Origin: Thioflexithrix psekupsensis | Lineage (GTDB): Bacteria > Pseudomonadota > Gammaproteobacteria > Beggiatoales > Beggiatoaceae | Length of the DNA stretch: 64,000 bases | Direction: 5' to 3' | Assembly: GCF_002149925.1 (NCBI RefSeq) | Contig: NZ_MSLT01000024.1 | Coordinates: forward strand, 64,501 to 128,500 | In this document: positions 8,377-20,348 of the stretch, piece by piece | Layout: the number at the start of each line of letters is the position of its first letter | Numbering within the stretch: position 1 is the first letter of the stretch | Position numbers and translations under genes: made by a program | The notes under the pieces: generated by a model | Database searches by the model: none | Told to the model about the DNA's origin: nothing | What the model saw: the letters and a program-made list of their open reading frames with translations, nothing else

Positions 8377-9828
8377 ATGTCTGCTTACGACATTCGAGAT
8401 ACAAAACGCCCTGATCCTGATCAAGTTTTCGTGGATATTGCTGATTACGTTATGAATTACGACGTAACGCAAAGCAAGGAAGCGATGGAAACGGCGCGTT
8501 ATTGTTTAATGGATACTTTGGGTTGTGGACTGTTGGCGTTGAGCTACCCAGCGTGTACAAAAGTGTTGGGGCCAGTGGTACCAGGCGCGTCTATGCCGAA
8601 TGGCGTACGAGTACCGGGGACTTCTTACGAATTAGACCCCGTACAAGGTGCGTTTAACATTGGTGCGATGATTCGTTGGTTGGATTTCAACGACACGTGG
8701 TTAGCCGCAGAATGGGGACATCCGTCAGACAATTTAGGTGGTATTTTAGCGGTAGCGGATTACTTGAGTCGCAAAGCGGTTTCTGAAGGGAAGCCTGCAT
8801 TGACCATGAAACAAGTTTTAGAAGCGATGATTAAAGCGCATGAAATTCAAGGTGTTATTGCTTTAGAAAATGGTTTTAATCGCGTTGGTTTAGACCATGT
8901 GATGTTAGTGCGGATTGCCACGACCGCGGTGGTCACCAAAATGTTGGGCGGTACACGCCAAGAAGTTATCGACGCAGTATCACACGCATGGATTGATGGT
9001 AGTGCGTTACGCACCTATCGCCACGCTCCAAATACAGGTTCACGCAAGAGCTGGGCGGCAGGCGACGCGACCAGTCGCGGCGTGCGTTTGGCGTTAATGG
9101 TGTTACGTGGTGAAATGGGTTATCCTTCTGCGTTGACCGCGAAAACATGGGGTTTTAACGACGTATTATTCAAAGGCAACAGCTTGAAATTCACCCAATC
9201 CTACGCGACTTACGTCATGGAAAATGTGTTATTCAAGATTTCCTTCCCCGCCGAATTCCACTCACAAACCGCGTGTGAAGCCGCAGTCACATTGCATCCG
9301 CACGTGGTGGGCAAATTCGATCAAATCGAAAAAATCGTGATCGAAACCCAAGAATCAGGTGTGCGGATTATCGACAAAACAGGCCCCTTAAACAATCCTG
9401 CTGACCGCGATCATTGTATTCAATACATGGTGGCCGTGCCTTTGATCAAAGGCAATTTGACTGCGGAAGATTACGAGGACGACGTGGCTTCTAATCCTTT
9501 GATCGACGAGTTACGCAACAAGATGGAAGTCGTTGAAAACAAACAATTTACTGTAGATTACTTAGACGCAGCCAAGCGTTCTATTGGTAATTCAGTACAA
9601 GTGTTTTTCAAAGACGGCAGTAAGACTGAAAAGGTTTCAGTAGAATACCCAATTGGTCATCGTCGTCGCCGCGCCGAAGGCATCCCAGTATTGCAAGCGA
9701 AATTCGAGCGTAATCTAGCTACTCGTTTATCGCCCAAAAAATCAGCCCAGATTTTAACACTCTGCGCTGATCAAGCGACACTGGAGAGTACGGCGGTGAA
9801 TGAGTTTATGAGTTTGTTTGTGGTGTAG
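8377..9828 (+). CDS. prpD: 2-Methylcitrate dehydratase PrpD
   Basis: 483 residues, the MmgE/PrpD family length. It dehydrates 2-methylcitrate to 2-methyl-cis-aconitate, between PrpC and PrpB; hydration to 2-methylisocitrate would use an aconitase (no acnB/acnD here). Family stretches seen: [58 protein letters not shown] and [23 protein letters not shown] ribosome site precedes the ATG. It completes a prpBCD set with no prpF or prpR in the window. Confidence 0.95.
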   Translation: MSAYDIRDTKRPDPDQVFVDIADYVMNYDVTQSKEAMETARYCLMDTLGCGLLALSYPACTKVLGPVVPGASMPNGVRVPGTSYELDPVQGAFNIGAMIRWLDFNDTWLAAEWGHPSDNLGGILAVADYLSRKAVSEGKPALTMKQVLEAMIKAHEIQGVIALENGFNRVGLDHVMLVRIATTAVVTKMLGGTRQEVIDAVSHAWIDGSALRTYRHAPNTGSRKSWAAGDATSRGVRLALMVLRGEMGYPSALTAKTWGFNDVLFKGNSLKFTQSYATYVMENVLFKISFPAEFHSQTACEAAVTLHPHVVGKFDQIEKIVIETQESGVRIIDKTGPLNNPADRDHCIQYMVAVPLIKGNLTAEDYEDDVASNPLIDELRNKMEVVENKQFTVDYLDAAKRSIGNSVQVFFKDGSKTEKVSVEYPIGHRRRRAEGIPVLQAKFERNLATRLSPKKSAQILTLCADQATLESTAVNEFMSLFVV

Positions 9829-9851
9829 GATGTAAAGTTTTGTATCTCTTA

Positions 9852-9888
9852 AAGCCTGCAACGAATAAATAAGTTGCGGGCTTTTTTA
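9852..9888 (+). terminator. Rho-independent terminator of prpD
   Basis: Stem AAGCCTGCAAC (9852-9862) with GTTGCGGGCTT (9873-9883), loop of ten bases, followed directly by a T-run. One G-T pair in the stem. It lies 24 bases after the prpD stop. Confidence 0.85.
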
Positions 9889-10066
9889 TATTTCTAATTC
9901 AGCAATTCTCAATTTAAACCATTACAAATAATAATGTTTTTATAATTGATTGAAAGTAAAGATTATGAACAAACTCGAAGTATTTTTCTAATTTTTGCCC
10001 GTTATCAAGCTCCAAGACTGTAAAAGAAATTGCAAAAGCACTATTTTTTGCTTATAAATCACAAAA

Positions 10067-10118
10067 AAAAGGGATAAAAACCCAAAATATAATATTATCA
10101 TTTTGGCTTATCCCTTTT
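10067..10118. terminator. Bidirectional terminator after greA
   Basis: Perfect 11-bp arms AAAAGGGATAA (10067-10077) and TTATCCCTTTT (10108-10118), with an inner CCAAAAT/ATTTTGG stem. Flanking A and T runs allow it to work for greA on the minus strand. The remaining part of the 307-base gap between prpD and greA shows nothing I can name. Confidence 0.75.
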
Positions 10119-10136
10119 ATATCCCGTTACCGAAAA

Positions 10137-10613
10137 TTAAACATATTTCACTTCGATAATTTCATATTCTCTTTTGCCACTGGGGGCTTGCACCACGGCA
10201 ATTTCGCCTTCTTCTTTATTAATCAAAGCGCGTGCAATGGGCGAAGTCACAGAAATTAAATTAGCCTTAATATCGGCTTCATCTTCACCGACAATTTGAT
10301 AAGTCACTTCCTCTTCCGTTTCCACGTTCATTAACACCACTGTGGCACCAAAAACAATTTTGCCATTATTCGGCAAACGCGAAACATCAATAATGTGCGC
10401 CGTGGCTAATTTGCCTTCAATCTCGGCAATGCGCCCTTCCACAAAAGATTGCTGCTCACGAGCGGCATGATATTCCGCATTTTCTTTCAAATCGCCATGC
10501 GCTCTGGCTTCGGCAATAGCTGCGATAATTTTCGGCCGCGTCACCGATTTTAACTCCTGCAATTCTGCCCGCAATTGCTCCGCACCCTTAACTGTCATTG
10601 GGGATTTATTCAT
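10137..10613 (-). CDS. greA: Transcription elongation factor GreA
   Basis: 158 residues, exactly the family size. GreA rescues backtracked RNA polymerase by stimulating cleavage of the transcript 3' end. The N-terminal coiled coil carries the acidic tip motif ([16 protein letters not shown], with the conserved Asp and Glu). The C-terminal FKBP-like domain is seen in [18 protein letters not shown]. It follows carB on the same strand, as in many gammaproteobacteria (carA-carB-greA), but a 243-base gap with a hairpin separates them, so greA probably has its own promoter too. Confidence 0.96.
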   Translation of the reverse strand: MNKSPMTVKGAEQLRAELQELKSVTRPKIIAAIAEARAHGDLKENAEYHAAREQQSFVEGRIAEIEGKLATAHIIDVSRLPNNGKIVFGATVVLMNVETEEEVTYQIVGEDEADIKANLISVTSPIARALINKEEGEIAVVQAPSGKREYEIIEVKYV

Positions 10614-10771
10614 TGATTCACCACCGTTTTTTCTATTGTCAATTCACTCAATTTTCTTAAAAATGAGTACCCATTACAAATGTTAAACAAAAGCAAACCC
10701 GACCAGTCGCAGAATAAACACGATTAATTCGTTTTCATTCCGCAATCAGTCAGGTATTAAGCCAATGCAAA

Positions 10772-10801
10772 GGGATAACACGCATAAACCCGTGTTATCC
10801 C
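10772..10801 (-). terminator. Hairpin between carB and greA
   Basis: Perfect 11-bp arms GGGATAACACG (10772-10782) and CGTGTTATCCC (10791-10801) with an 8-base loop. On the minus strand only TTT follows, so termination would be weak. A second small dyad GCCGAA-TG-TTCGGC lies at 10828-10841, just after the carB stop. Confidence 0.55.
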
Positions 10802-10856
10802 CAAAAAATAACGCCGTCGTTAATAGTGCCGAATGTTCGGCTCTATGATGCCCGCA

Positions 10857-13800
10857 CTAAGTCGGTGAGGCTTGGGTGTAGTTTAAACCTGATAGCTCCT
10901 TATGTAAATCTTGTAAGCGATTTACGCCGCGAATATCAGTTGTTTTCAACGCCAACACCGTCGCACGTGCGCCTGCGATAGTCGTGGTGTAAGTCACTTT
11001 GTGTTGCAAAGCAGAACGACGAATGGTAAATGAATCCGCAATCGCTTGTTTACCTTCTGTGGTATTAATGATAAAAGCGATTTCATCATTTTTAATTTTA
11101 TCCACCACATGCGGACGGCCTTCCAACACTTTATTCACAGCCTCACACGGTAAACCCGCCTCTTTCAAGGCTTGCGCTGTACCGCGAGTGGCTATCAGGC
11201 TAAAACCCAAGTCCAACAAAGACCGCGCCACGCCCACCACCGCACCTTTATCCGCTTCGCGCACGCTGATAAACGCCACGCCGGGACTTGGCAGCGACGA
11301 TCCTGATGCCAATAACGACTTGGCAAACGCCTCGCCAAACGTTCTCCCCACGCCCATGACCTCGCCTGTGGACTTCATTTCAGGGCCGAGTAACGGATCG
11401 ACCGTAGGGAATTTGACAAAAGGAAACACGGATTCTTTCACCGAATAGTAATGCGGAATGCACTCAGATGTAACACCTTGTTGTGCCAGCGTTTGTCCCA
11501 CCATACACCGCGCCGCAATTTTCGCCAAAGATAAGCCTGTCGCTTTGGAGACAAATGGCACAGTACGCGAAGCCCGCGGATTCACTTCTAATACAAATAC
11601 CGTGTCTTGCTGAATCGCAAATTGCGCATTGACCAAACCAATCACATTAAGCTGTTTTGCCATACGACTGATTTGCTCGCGTAATTCATCTTGTAACATC
11701 GGCGATAAAGTATAAGGCGGCAAAGAACACGCAGAATCACCCGAATGAATCCCCGCTTGTTCAATATGTTCCATGATGCCCCCGATTAACACGGATTCAC
11801 CATCACAAATCGCATCCACATCAATTTCCGTGGCATCGTTTAAAAAGCGGTCGAGTAAAACCGGCGAATCATTCGACACCGCCACCGCATAACGCATGTA
11901 ATTTCTTAATTCATCTTGATTATAAACGATTTCCATTGCGCGTCCACCCAAAACATAAGACGGACGGACTACTAAGGGATAACCGATTTCCTCCGCGCAG
12001 GCAATGGCTACTTCGGGCGTGCGGGCGGTGCGATTGGGCGGTTGACGAAAACCCAATTGATCCACCAATTGCTGAAAACGCTCCCGATCTTCGGCTAAAT
12101 CAATCGAATCCGGCGAAGTGCCAATAATCGGCACGCCTGCGGCTTCTAGGGGACGCGCCAATTTTAATGGCGTTTGTCCACCGTATTGCACAATCACCCC
12201 TTTAGGCTGTTCTAAGTGTACAATTTCCAGTACATCTTCCAAAGTCAACGGCTCAAAATACAAGCGATCAGAGGTATCGTAATCGGTAGAAACCGTCTCA
12301 GGATTACAATTAACCATAATCGTTTCATAACCATCTTCCCGCAACGCCAAAGCCGCTTGTACACAACAATAATCGAATTCGATCCCTTGTCCGATGCGAT
12401 TTGGCCCGCCACCTAAAATGATGATTTTTTCTCGTTTAGTTGGTTCTGCTTCACAGGCCTGCTCATAAGTTGAATACATATAAGCCGTATTCGATGCAAA
12501 CTCCGCCGCACACGAATCCACGCGCTTATACACAGGGCGAATACCGAATTCATGGCGTTGTGTGCGCAAAGTCAATTCGCTTACACCCACCAATTGCGCC
12601 AAACGCGCATCAGCAAAGCCTTTGCGTTTTAACACACGTAAACGATCCGCGGTTAATGCGGCCAAGCCACCGGCTTTTACTTCGGCTTCTTCTTCGATTA
12701 AATTGGCGATTTGGGTCAAAAACCACGGATCAATTTTCGTAAAATCAAACACATCTTGAATTGACCAGCCCGCACGAAACGCATCGCTAATGTACCACAA
12801 ACGCTCTGGCCCCGGCACTTGTAAATGATGACGTAAAACATCACGAACTTCATCGCTGGTTAAATCTTGATTCGGGTCTAAGCGTTCATCAAACCCAAAC
12901 GCGCCCGTTTCCAAGCCACGTAAGACCTTTTGTAAAGACTCTTGAAACGTTCTACCCATTGCCATCACTTCGCCTACGGACTTCATTTGTGTGGTCAGTA
13001 AGGGTTCTGCTTGGGGGAATTTTTCAAATGTAAAACGAGGAACTTTGGTCACCACGTAGTCAATTGACGGTTCAAACGAGGCCGGAGTCACACCACCTGT
13101 AATATCATTAGCCAATTCATCTAACGTATAACCAATAGCCAATTTTGCCGCGACTTTGGCAATGGGAAAGCCCGTCGCCTTAGAAGCCAACGCCGAAGAA
13201 CGCGACACCCGCGGATTCATCTCAATAATGATCATGTGACCATTTTCAGGATTAATCGCAAATTGTACGTTAGAGCCGCCCGTATCCACGCCGATTTCCC
13301 GTAAAACGGCAATCGACGCATTACGCATAATTTGATATTCTTTATCGGTCAAGGTTTGCGTGGGGGCGACGGTGATCGAATCGCCTGTGTGTACGCCCAT
13401 GGGGTCTAGGTTTTCAATCGCACAGACAATAATACAATTATCTTTGCGATCCCGCACCACTTCCATTTCGTATTCTTTCCAACCCAATACGGATTGCTCA
13501 ACCAGTAATTCATGAATGGGCGATAATTCTAAACCGCGAGTACAAATGGCTAAAAATTCCTCACGATTATACGCAATTCCACCGCCGCTGCCGCCTAAAG
13601 TAAACGAAGGACGAATGACAATGGGAAAACCAATTTCTGCTTCTGCGGCTAAGGCTTCGTCTATATTGCGCACAATGATCGAATAAGGCATGTCTAAGCC
13701 AATTTTACGCATGGCATCGCGGAATAATTCCCGATCTTCAGCTTTTTCGATGGCTTCTTGCGACGCGCCGATCATTTCGACATTAAATTGCGCCAAAACC

Positions 13801-14117
13801 CCATTTTTAACCAAATCTAACGCGCAATTTAACGCCGTTTGCCCGCCCATTGTGGGCAATAGGGCATCAGGGCGTTCGTGTTCGATAATGCGGGCAACGG
13901 TTTCCCATTGAATGGGTTCGATATACGTCGCATCCGCCATATTGGGATCGGTCATGATCGTGGCGGGATTGGAATTGACCAAAATGACCCGATACCCTTC
14001 TTGTTTCAAGGCTTTACAGGCTTGCGCCCCAGAATAATCAAATTCACAGGCTTGACCAATCACAATCGGCCCCGCCCCAATAATCAGAATACTTTGAATG
14101 TCTGTACGTTTAGGCAT
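10857..14117 (-). CDS. carB: Carbamoyl-phosphate synthase large subunit CarB
   Basis: 1086 residues, close to the usual 1073. It makes carbamoyl phosphate for arginine and pyrimidine synthesis from bicarbonate, ATP and ammonia passed from CarA. Two homologous ATP-grasp halves are visible: the first opens with [21 protein letters not shown], the second with [19 protein letters not shown]. The C-terminal allosteric MGS-like domain follows ([37 protein letters not shown]). It follows carA after 81 bases on the same strand. Confidence 0.97.
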   Translation of the reverse strand: MPKRTDIQSILIIGAGPIVIGQACEFDYSGAQACKALKQEGYRVILVNSNPATIMTDPNMADATYIEPIQWETVARIIEHERPDALLPTMGGQTALNCALDLVKNGVLAQFNVEMIGASQEAIEKAEDRELFRDAMRKIGLDMPYSIIVRNIDEALAAEAEIGFPIVIRPSFTLGGSGGGIAYNREEFLAICTRGLELSPIHELLVEQSVLGWKEYEMEVVRDRKDNCIIVCAIENLDPMGVHTGDSITVAPTQTLTDKEYQIMRNASIAVLREIGVDTGGSNVQFAINPENGHMIIIEMNPRVSRSSALASKATGFPIAKVAAKLAIGYTLDELANDITGGVTPASFEPSIDYVVTKVPRFTFEKFPQAEPLLTTQMKSVGEVMAMGRTFQESLQKVLRGLETGAFGFDERLDPNQDLTSDEVRDVLRHHLQVPGPERLWYISDAFRAGWSIQDVFDFTKIDPWFLTQIANLIEEEAEVKAGGLAALTADRLRVLKRKGFADARLAQLVGVSELTLRTQRHEFGIRPVYKRVDSCAAEFASNTAYMYSTYEQACEAEPTKREKIIILGGGPNRIGQGIEFDYCCVQAALALREDGYETIMVNCNPETVSTDYDTSDRLYFEPLTLEDVLEIVHLEQPKGVIVQYGGQTPLKLARPLEAAGVPIIGTSPDSIDLAEDRERFQQLVDQLGFRQPPNRTARTPEVAIACAEEIGYPLVVRPSYVLGGRAMEIVYNQDELRNYMRYAVAVSNDSPVLLDRFLNDATEIDVDAICDGESVLIGGIMEHIEQAGIHSGDSACSLPPYTLSPMLQDELREQISRMAKQLNVIGLVNAQFAIQQDTVFVLEVNPRASRTVPFVSKATGLSLAKIAARCMVGQTLAQQGVTSECIPHYYSVKESVFPFVKFPTVDPLLGPEMKSTGEVMGVGRTFGEAFAKSLLASGSSLPSPGVAFISVREADKGAVVGVARSLLDLGFSLIATRGTAQALKEAGLPCEAVNKVLEGRPHVVDKIKNDEIAFIINTTEGKQAIADSFTIRRSALQHKVTYTTTIAGARATVLALKTTDIRGVNRLQDLHKELSGLNYTQASPT

Positions 14118-14198
14118 ATTACGAATCGTTCTGGACAGTGAAAAAGAAACAGCACGCTTACAGCCAATGCCGATGTTGCTTAAAGTAAAATGAGTGGG

Positions 14199-15341
14199 TT
14201 ATTTTTGCGCTGTTTTTTGCTGCATCAACGCAACAAAGCGGTCAAATAAACCCGATACATCATGTGGCCCCGGACTGGCTTCAGGATGCCCTTGAAAACT
14301 AAACGCAGGTTTATCTGTCCGTTCAATGCCTTGCAACGAACCATCGAATAAGGAACGGTGTGTGGCTCTCAAGAATTTGGGCAAACTGGACTCATCTACG
14401 GCAAAACCATGGTTTTGACTGGTGATAAAGACTTGTTTATTATCCAAATCTTGTACGGGATGATTTGCGCCGTGGTGGCCGAATTTCATTTTTGAAGTCC
14501 GCGCACCGCTGGCTAAACCAAGCAGTTGATGTCCCAAACAAATGCCAAAAATCGGCAAATAAGGCTGTTCTAACAGCGTTCCAATGGCAGAAATCGCATA
14601 ATCACATGGTTCTGGATCGCCGGGGCCATTGGATAAAAATACGCCATCGGGTTGCAAATCTAAAATAGCTTGGGCGGGCGTTTTCGCAGGAACGACAGTT
14701 AAACGACAGCCGCGATCCGCAAGTAAGCGCAAAATCGCGTGCTTTACGCCAAAATCATAAGCAACCACATGCCATTGTGAGGCCTCAAGCGGGCTGTCGG
14801 CATTGGTGGCCAATTGCCATGAACGACGTTGCCATGAGTAAGTTTCCGCCGTGGTGACTTCTTGGGCTAAATCCATGCCTTTTAAGCCGGCAAAGGCGCG
14901 TGCTGCGGCAATAGCCGCATCGGGATCAAGGTTATCGCCGGCCATTACACAACCGTTTTGCGCGCCTTTTTCGCGTAAAATACGGGTTAATTGGCGCGTA
15001 TCGATGCCCGCAATCGCCACCACGTTGTGACGAATTAAATAATCGTCTAAAGTCTCTTGAGCGCGCCAATTGCTGGCCAACAAAGGCAAATCCCGAATAA
15101 TTAAACCCGCGGCATAAACCTGTTCCGATTCTTGGTCAAACGAATTCGTGCCGACGCTGCCGATGTGGGGATAAGTGAGCGTGACCAATTGTCGATGATA
15201 AGAGGGGTCGGTTAAAATTTCTTGATAACCCGTCATGGCAGTGTTAAACACAACTTCGCCGACGCTTTGGCCGGGAACACCAATGGATTCTCCATAAAAC
15301 AGACGACCGTCTGCGAGTGCGAGTAAGGCTGGTTTGTTCAA
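14199..15341 (-). CDS. carA: Carbamoyl-phosphate synthase small subunit CarA (TTG start)
   Basis: 380 residues from the TTG at 15341, nearly the 382 of the E. coli protein. CarA is the glutaminase: the class I amidotransferase domain has the nucleophile Cys in [12 protein letters not shown] and the His/Glu pair in [12 protein letters not shown]. The N-terminal domain begins [18 protein letters not shown], the standard family opening. An in-frame start at 15392 would add 17 residues unlike the family, while GGAG lies 7 bases before the TTG, so I take TTG as the true start. Upstream is a 311-base divergent promoter gap. Confidence 0.95.
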   Translation of the reverse strand: MNKPALLALADGRLFYGESIGVPGQSVGEVVFNTAMTGYQEILTDPSYHRQLVTLTYPHIGSVGTNSFDQESEQVYAAGLIIRDLPLLASNWRAQETLDDYLIRHNVVAIAGIDTRQLTRILREKGAQNGCVMAGDNLDPDAAIAAARAFAGLKGMDLAQEVTTAETYSWQRRSWQLATNADSPLEASQWHVVAYDFGVKHAILRLLADRGCRLTVVPAKTPAQAILDLQPDGVFLSNGPGDPEPCDYAISAIGTLLEQPYLPIFGICLGHQLLGLASGARTSKMKFGHHGANHPVQDLDNKQVFITSQNHGFAVDESSLPKFLRATHRSLFDGSLQGIERTDKPAFSFQGHPEASPGPHDVSGLFDRFVALMQQKTAQK

Positions 15342-15652
15342 GAACCGTCTCCAGTTACAAGGGTGATGCGATAAGCTAAGTGATTGAATCAATTTGAATC
15401 AATAAGAGAGAAGAGGCCGATAAGCAAACAAATCGAATGCCCAACGCTTCAGATAGAAGGCGATTAAGCAAACCATTTTACGGGACTGGGTGCATTGCAG
15501 CAAGATTTAAAGGGGAGGGGATTGGGGATGGATGCGATTTTAAGGATTTGTCAAACAAAAGGAAGCCATCGCTTGTGCAGAAAAGGTGGATAAGGTTAAT
15601 ATCAACGAATTCACCAGAGTGATAGTCAACACAACCCCAATAGGAGGATAAT
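15342..15652. other. Divergent intergenic gap between carA and a small membrane protein gene
   Basis: About 310 bases without a convincing gene. A 61-codon frame at 15437-15622 has no ribosome site or protein-like composition. The gap must hold the carA promoter and that of the rightward gene; I could not identify a PyrR, ArgR or other named site. A strong AGGAGG lies just before the ATG at 15653. Confidence 0.5.
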
Positions 15653-15997
15653 ATGCGAATTGAAGGCGGTTTAAGTATTGCAGGAATTATGGCGATTGTG
15701 ATTTCTTATGTTTTATTATTACTGGCATTTATTGTTGTTGAAGAACAAAGAATGCTTTATATTATTGGTGGTTTTGCGGGTTTTTTATTAGGGTTATTAT
15801 TACTAGCATTTGCAAAAATTATTCACTTACAAACAGAAACACTGAAACAATTAGAAACATTGGTACGTTTCGACCGTGCGCAAACGAAAGTCTTAACCGA
15901 CTTTGCCGCTAACAATACTCCTGTAAAAAAGAATCCCTCCCCCACAGCAATAAAACAAAATTCGCCCTCTGTTCTGACTCCAGAAAAAAAGGATTAA
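15653..15997 (+). CDS. Small membrane protein of unknown function
   Basis: 114 residues. Two strongly hydrophobic helices (about residues 7-27 and 35-55) are followed by a charged helix (LQTETLKQLETLVRFDRAQTKVL) and a Pro/Ser/Lys-rich tail, most likely cytoplasmic. The ribosome site AGGAGG is strong. The gene ends 4 bases before the next ATG, so it is co-transcribed with the metallo-hydrolase. I do not recognise the family. Confidence 0.75.
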   Translation: MRIEGGLSIAGIMAIVISYVLLLLAFIVVEEQRMLYIIGGFAGFLLGLLLLAFAKIIHLQTETLKQLETLVRFDRAQTKVLTDFAANNTPVKKNPSPTAIKQNSPSVLTPEKKD

Positions 15998-16001
15998 CCC
16001 A

Positions 16002-16697
16002 ATGTCTAATGAAAAACCTTTCTCCATTACCACGCTTGAATTAGGGCCAATGGAAAATTTTATTTACCTGATTCATGACCACGCCACCCAACGCGCTGCC
16101 GTCGTTGATCCCGCATGGGATGTGCCGTCAATTGTGCAAGCGGCTGAGAAATTGGAAGTCACCATTACTGATGTGTTATTAACCCACAGTCATCATGATC
16201 ATGTGAATGGCTTAACGGGATTATTACAACACTATGATGCGCAAATTCATTTGTTAAAACCGGAAGCACAATTTTGGGGGCATTATTTAGAATTACCCAC
16301 TTTACATCACGGTGGCGATCAGATTCAATTGGGCAAAACCACGATTGATATTTTACACACGCCCGGCCACACGCCCGGTTCGGCTTGTTATCAAATTGAT
16401 CAACATGTGATCACGGGAGATACTTTATTTATTTTCGGTTGTGGACGCTGTGATTTAACGGGCGGCGACCCCGAACAAATGTTTTATACTTTAAAACGAT
16501 TAGGGCAAGAATTACCGCCGCACACTTGTTTGCATCCCGGCCATCATTATGCCGAAAAAACCACTTCCACCATCGGCGAACAATTAGATGGCAATCCGTT
16601 TATGCACTTTAGTGAATTAAATGCGTTTATTCATTACCGAATGCACCAACACGATAAAATTCGTCAATCCCCTTATCGGGCAGAACCTAAATCTTAA
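16002..16697 (+). CDS. Metallo-beta-lactamase-fold hydrolase (glyoxalase II-like)
   Basis: 231 residues. Metal-binding motif HSHHDHVNG gives the HxHxDH site; HTPGHTPGS and GDTLFIFGCGRCDL supply the other ligands, and HPGHHY the last. The CGR-containing loop and PEQMFYTLKRL resemble hydroxyacylglutathione hydrolase (GloB) and the shorter YcbL-type enzymes. Likely a thioester hydrolase with two metal ions; the exact substrate is uncertain. It lies between the small membrane protein and hemB, 21 bases before hemB. Confidence 0.85.
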   Translation: MSNEKPFSITTLELGPMENFIYLIHDHATQRAAVVDPAWDVPSIVQAAEKLEVTITDVLLTHSHHDHVNGLTGLLQHYDAQIHLLKPEAQFWGHYLELPTLHHGGDQIQLGKTTIDILHTPGHTPGSACYQIDQHVITGDTLFIFGCGRCDLTGGDPEQMFYTLKRLGQELPPHTCLHPGHHYAEKTTSTIGEQLDGNPFMHFSELNAFIHYRMHQHDKIRQSPYRAEPKS

Positions 16698-16703
16698 CTT
16701 TAA

Positions 16704-17723
<1,020 letters not shown>

Positions 17724-17750
17724 TCTAAATCTAAAAATTGCTGCACCCAC

Positions 17751-17790
17751 AAAAAAACCCACAAACGTATGAAACATTGTGGGTTTTTTT
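17751..17790. terminator. Bidirectional terminator between hemB and rpsI
   Basis: Arms AAAAAAACCCACAA (17751-17764) and TTGTGGGTTTTTTT (17777-17790) pair perfectly, with a T-run on both strands. It serves convergent hemB and rplM-rpsI. Confidence 0.9.
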
Positions 17791-17812
17791 ATACTGCAAC
17801 ACGTTGATAATA

Positions 17813-18205
17813 TTAACGTTTTGAGTATTGAGGACGTTTGCGAGCTTTGTGCAAGCCCACTTTTTTCCGTTCTACTTCACGCGCATCACGAGTGACAAAA
17901 CCCGCACGGCGCAAGGGCGAACGTAAATTTTCGTCGTATTCGATTAAGGCACGAGTCAAACCGTGACGAATGGCACCCGCTTGACCAGAACTGCCACCGC
18001 CGGCTACGGTGACGTAAATATCGAATTTATCCGTCATTTCAATCAATTCCAGCGGTTGACGCACAATCATACGCGCTGTTTTACGACCAAAATACTCGTC
18101 TAAAGGGCGGTCATTCACCATAATGCTGCCACTGCCAGAACGGACAAATACGCGAGCAGATGAGCTTTTACGACGACCTGTACTGTAATATTGTGTGATA
18201 GCCAT
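17813..18205 (-). CDS. rpsI: 30S ribosomal protein S9
   Basis: 130 residues, full family length. Starts [15 protein letters not shown] and ends in the basic tail [18 protein letters not shown] that reaches the tRNA site in the ribosome; the [14 protein letters not shown] signature is present. It follows rplM after 6 bases in the universal L13-S9 operon. Confidence 0.98.
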   Translation of the reverse strand: MAITQYYSTGRRKSSSARVFVRSGSGSIMVNDRPLDEYFGRKTARMIVRQPLELIEMTDKFDIYVTVAGGGSSGQAGAIRHGLTRALIEYDENLRSPLRRAGFVTRDAREVERKKVGLHKARKRPQYSKR

Positions 18206-18211
18206 GATGGA

Positions 18212-18646
18212 TTAACCGTTTAATTTAAGTTCGACAGGTTGTTGGGCTTCGTGTCTATGTTCGGCACCGGCATAGACTTTTAGTTTGCGATACATGTCGC
18301 GTCCTAAAGGCCCTTTGGGTAACATCCCTTTTACGGCATTTTCAATAATGCGTTCGGGGTGTTTTTGCACCAGTTTGTCGAAACTAATGCCTTTAATTCC
18401 ACCGGGGTAGCCGCTGTGATGATAGTACATTTTATCGGTGCGTTTGCGCCCGGTGACATGCACTTTTTCTGCATTGATGACCACGATATAATCGCCAGTG
18501 TCGATATGGGGGGTATATTCTGGCTTATGTTTACCACGTAAACGACGGGCAACTTCGGTAGCAAGCCGACCCAGAACCATATTCTCGGCATCGATCACAT
18601 ACCAGTCGCGTTTTACGTTCTGAGGTCTGGCACTGAAGGTTTTCAT
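18212..18646 (-). CDS. rplM: 50S ribosomal protein L13
   Basis: 144 residues from the ATG at 18646 (SD GGAGT at about 8 bases). An upstream in-frame start at 18667 would add seven residues foreign to the family. Family motifs: [27 protein letters not shown] and [20 protein letters not shown]. First gene of the rplM-rpsI operon. Confidence 0.97.
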   Translation of the reverse strand: MKTFSARPQNVKRDWYVIDAENMVLGRLATEVARRLRGKHKPEYTPHIDTGDYIVVINAEKVHVTGRKRTDKMYYHHSGYPGGIKGISFDKLVQKHPERIIENAVKGMLPKGPLGRDMYRKLKVYAGAEHRHEAQQPVELKLNG

Positions 18647-18670
18647 TAAAATACTCCGTTGACGCATCGC

Positions 18671-18685
18671 TGCTCACAGTGAGCA
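18671..18685. promoter_or_regulatory. Dyad in the rplM leader
   Basis: Perfect palindrome TGCTCAC-A-GTGAGCA about 25 bases before the rplM start. It could be a leader hairpin for autoregulation or a protein site. The rest of the 325-base gap up to 18972 contains a partial copy of the CTGAATCAGAATTT repeat family and the start region of the amine oxidase gene. Confidence 0.35.
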
Positions 18686-18895
18686 ATGCCAAGCGTTTGG
18701 TATTTAGGAAGAACTTTTTTCTTTAAGAAACAAGAAGATTCGGTTTATACACAGGCTCTAACAGTCACGCCTGAGATAAAGGCGGAATTGTAACGAATTC
18801 GCTGGGATGTGTCAAGAGGACGACGAACGGGCAGCAGCGGCAATCGCATTCGGTTGGTGCGCGGTGGACAGTGATTTGCATTTTTCTTATTATTT

Positions 18896-18935
18896 TGTCA
18901 GAATCAGAATTTCCAGAATTAATTTATTCAGGAAA
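18896..18935. repeat. Partial copy of the CTGAATCAGAATTT repeat
   Basis: GTCAGAATCAGAATTTCCAG followed by AATTAATTTATTCAGG resembles the left half of the palindromic repeat seen in full at 51508-51632. It lies directly before the amine oxidase gene. Confidence 0.5.
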
Positions 18936-18972
18936 TCATTTAAATTTAAACCCATTAATCCCTCAGGATAAT

Positions 18973-20334
18973 ATGCAAAGACGAAAATTTATTAAAAACA
19001 CATTGGTAGGATTCCCGCTAATTTTCTCACCTGCTTTATTTGCTTTAAACAGCAAAGAGATTAAACCCAATGGAAAAACAGTGGTTGTTATTGGTGCAGG
19101 TATTTCTGGCTTGGCGGCTGCAAAAAAGCTGAAAGAAAAAGGCTTTAATGTGATTGTTTTTGAAGCGCAAAATAAAGTGGGTGGACGATTGCGAACCAAT
19201 AGAACTTTAGGGCTTCCTTTTGATGAAGGCGCAAGCTGGATTCACGGCACAATCGCTAATCCCATCACTAACTTGGCTCAACAAGCAGGAATGAACACGG
19301 CTTTCACCGATGATGAAAGTTTAGTTTGTTATGATATTAATGGCGTTTTAAGAAACGATACCGCTTTTAGCCATGCAGAAGCAGAATTAAAAACCATTTT
19401 AAACACCTTAAAAAACAGTGGTAGCGCAACGCAAAGTTTTGAAACCGTTTTTAATCGTGTGCATCCAACAAAAGTCAATGATCGACTTTGGAAATTTTTA
19501 CTTTCAGCCTACGTTACTTTTGATTTAGGAGATTTGGATAAAGTTTCTTCAACATTATATGATGAAGGAGAGGAACTTTTAGGCGAGGAGCGAATTGCTA
19601 CAAATGGTTATGATATGATTCCCAATTTTTTGGCGAATGATTTAACGATTCAATTAAATCAGCGGGTATCAAAAATTGATTATTCAGGCGCAAAAATAAA
19701 AGTGACTCATAATGATCATATCACCGAAGCGGATTATGTTGTAATAACTGTTCCTTTAGGCGTTTTAAAATCTGGAAATCTACAATTTATTCCCAATTTG
19801 CCAACAGCCAAATTAAATGCGATTCAAAAAATAGGCATGAATTGCGTCAATAAGTTTTTACTGACTTGGGATACTGGTTTTTGGGATAATGAACAATACA
19901 TTTGTTACACTCCAGAGATTAAAGACAAGTTTAATTATTTTGTCAATGTAAAGAAATTTAACCCTAAGATAAATGCCTTAATGACGTTTGCTTATGCGGA
20001 TTATGCAAGACAAACAGAAACCATGAGCGATACGCAAATTATCGACGAAATCATGTTGCATTTAAGAGATATTTATGGAAATCATATTCCAAATCCAACC
20101 CATTTTCTAAGAACGAAATGGCAAACCAATGAAAACTCATTTGGTGCTTATTCATTTATTCAAGTGGGTACAGAAATGCAACATTTTGCTGATTTAGCCC
20201 AAGATATAAATGACAAATTATTTTTTGCAGGCGAACATACCCATATTGATTATTTTTCAAAAGCACACGGCGCGTATTTAAGTGGGATTAGAGAAGCAAA
20301 TAAAATCATGGTGGCTTTTTATTTGGGTCGTTAA
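18973..20334 (+). CDS. Flavin-containing amine oxidase (MAO/LSD1-like), exported
   Basis: 453 residues from the ATG at 18973. It begins with a twin-arginine-like signal (MQRRKFIKNTLVG, then a hydrophobic stretch ending ALFALN), fitting export of a folded flavoprotein. The FAD Rossmann motif VVVIGAGISGLAAAKKL is followed by GGRLRTNRTLGLPFDEGASWIHG, the monoamine oxidase signature, and the C-terminal FAD motif FFAGEHTHIDYFSKAHGAYLSGIREA. The substrate is probably a polyamine or other amine. An in-frame start at 18871 would add a repeat-derived extension and lacks a ribosome site. The gene converges on the leftward GTPase operon. Confidence 0.9.
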   Translation: MQRRKFIKNTLVGFPLIFSPALFALNSKEIKPNGKTVVVIGAGISGLAAAKKLKEKGFNVIVFEAQNKVGGRLRTNRTLGLPFDEGASWIHGTIANPITNLAQQAGMNTAFTDDESLVCYDINGVLRNDTAFSHAEAELKTILNTLKNSGSATQSFETVFNRVHPTKVNDRLWKFLLSAYVTFDLGDLDKVSSTLYDEGEELLGEERIATNGYDMIPNFLANDLTIQLNQRVSKIDYSGAKIKVTHNDHITEADYVVITVPLGVLKSGNLQFIPNLPTAKLNAIQKIGMNCVNKFLLTWDTGFWDNEQYICYTPEIKDKFNYFVNVKKFNPKINALMTFAYADYARQTETMSDTQIIDEIMLHLRDIYGNHIPNPTHFLRTKWQTNENSFGAYSFIQVGTEMQHFADLAQDINDKLFFAGEHTHIDYFSKAHGAYLSGIREANKIMVAFYLGR

Positions 20335-20348
20335 GTGGTTTAAAAAAT

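Noticed and set aside
9964-10060. Possible decayed gene after prpD (ATG followed by a short peptide, then lysine-rich segments in other frames)
   Set aside because: No frame gives a recognisable protein segment without several ad hoc frameshifts.
12440-12742. 100-codon frame opposite carB
   Set aside because: Antisense shadow, no independent evidence.
13878-14141. 87-codon frame opposite the start of carB
   Set aside because: Antisense shadow of a strongly conserved coding region.
15437-15622. 61-codon frame upstream of the small membrane protein
   Set aside because: No ribosome site, odd composition, lies in a divergent promoter gap.
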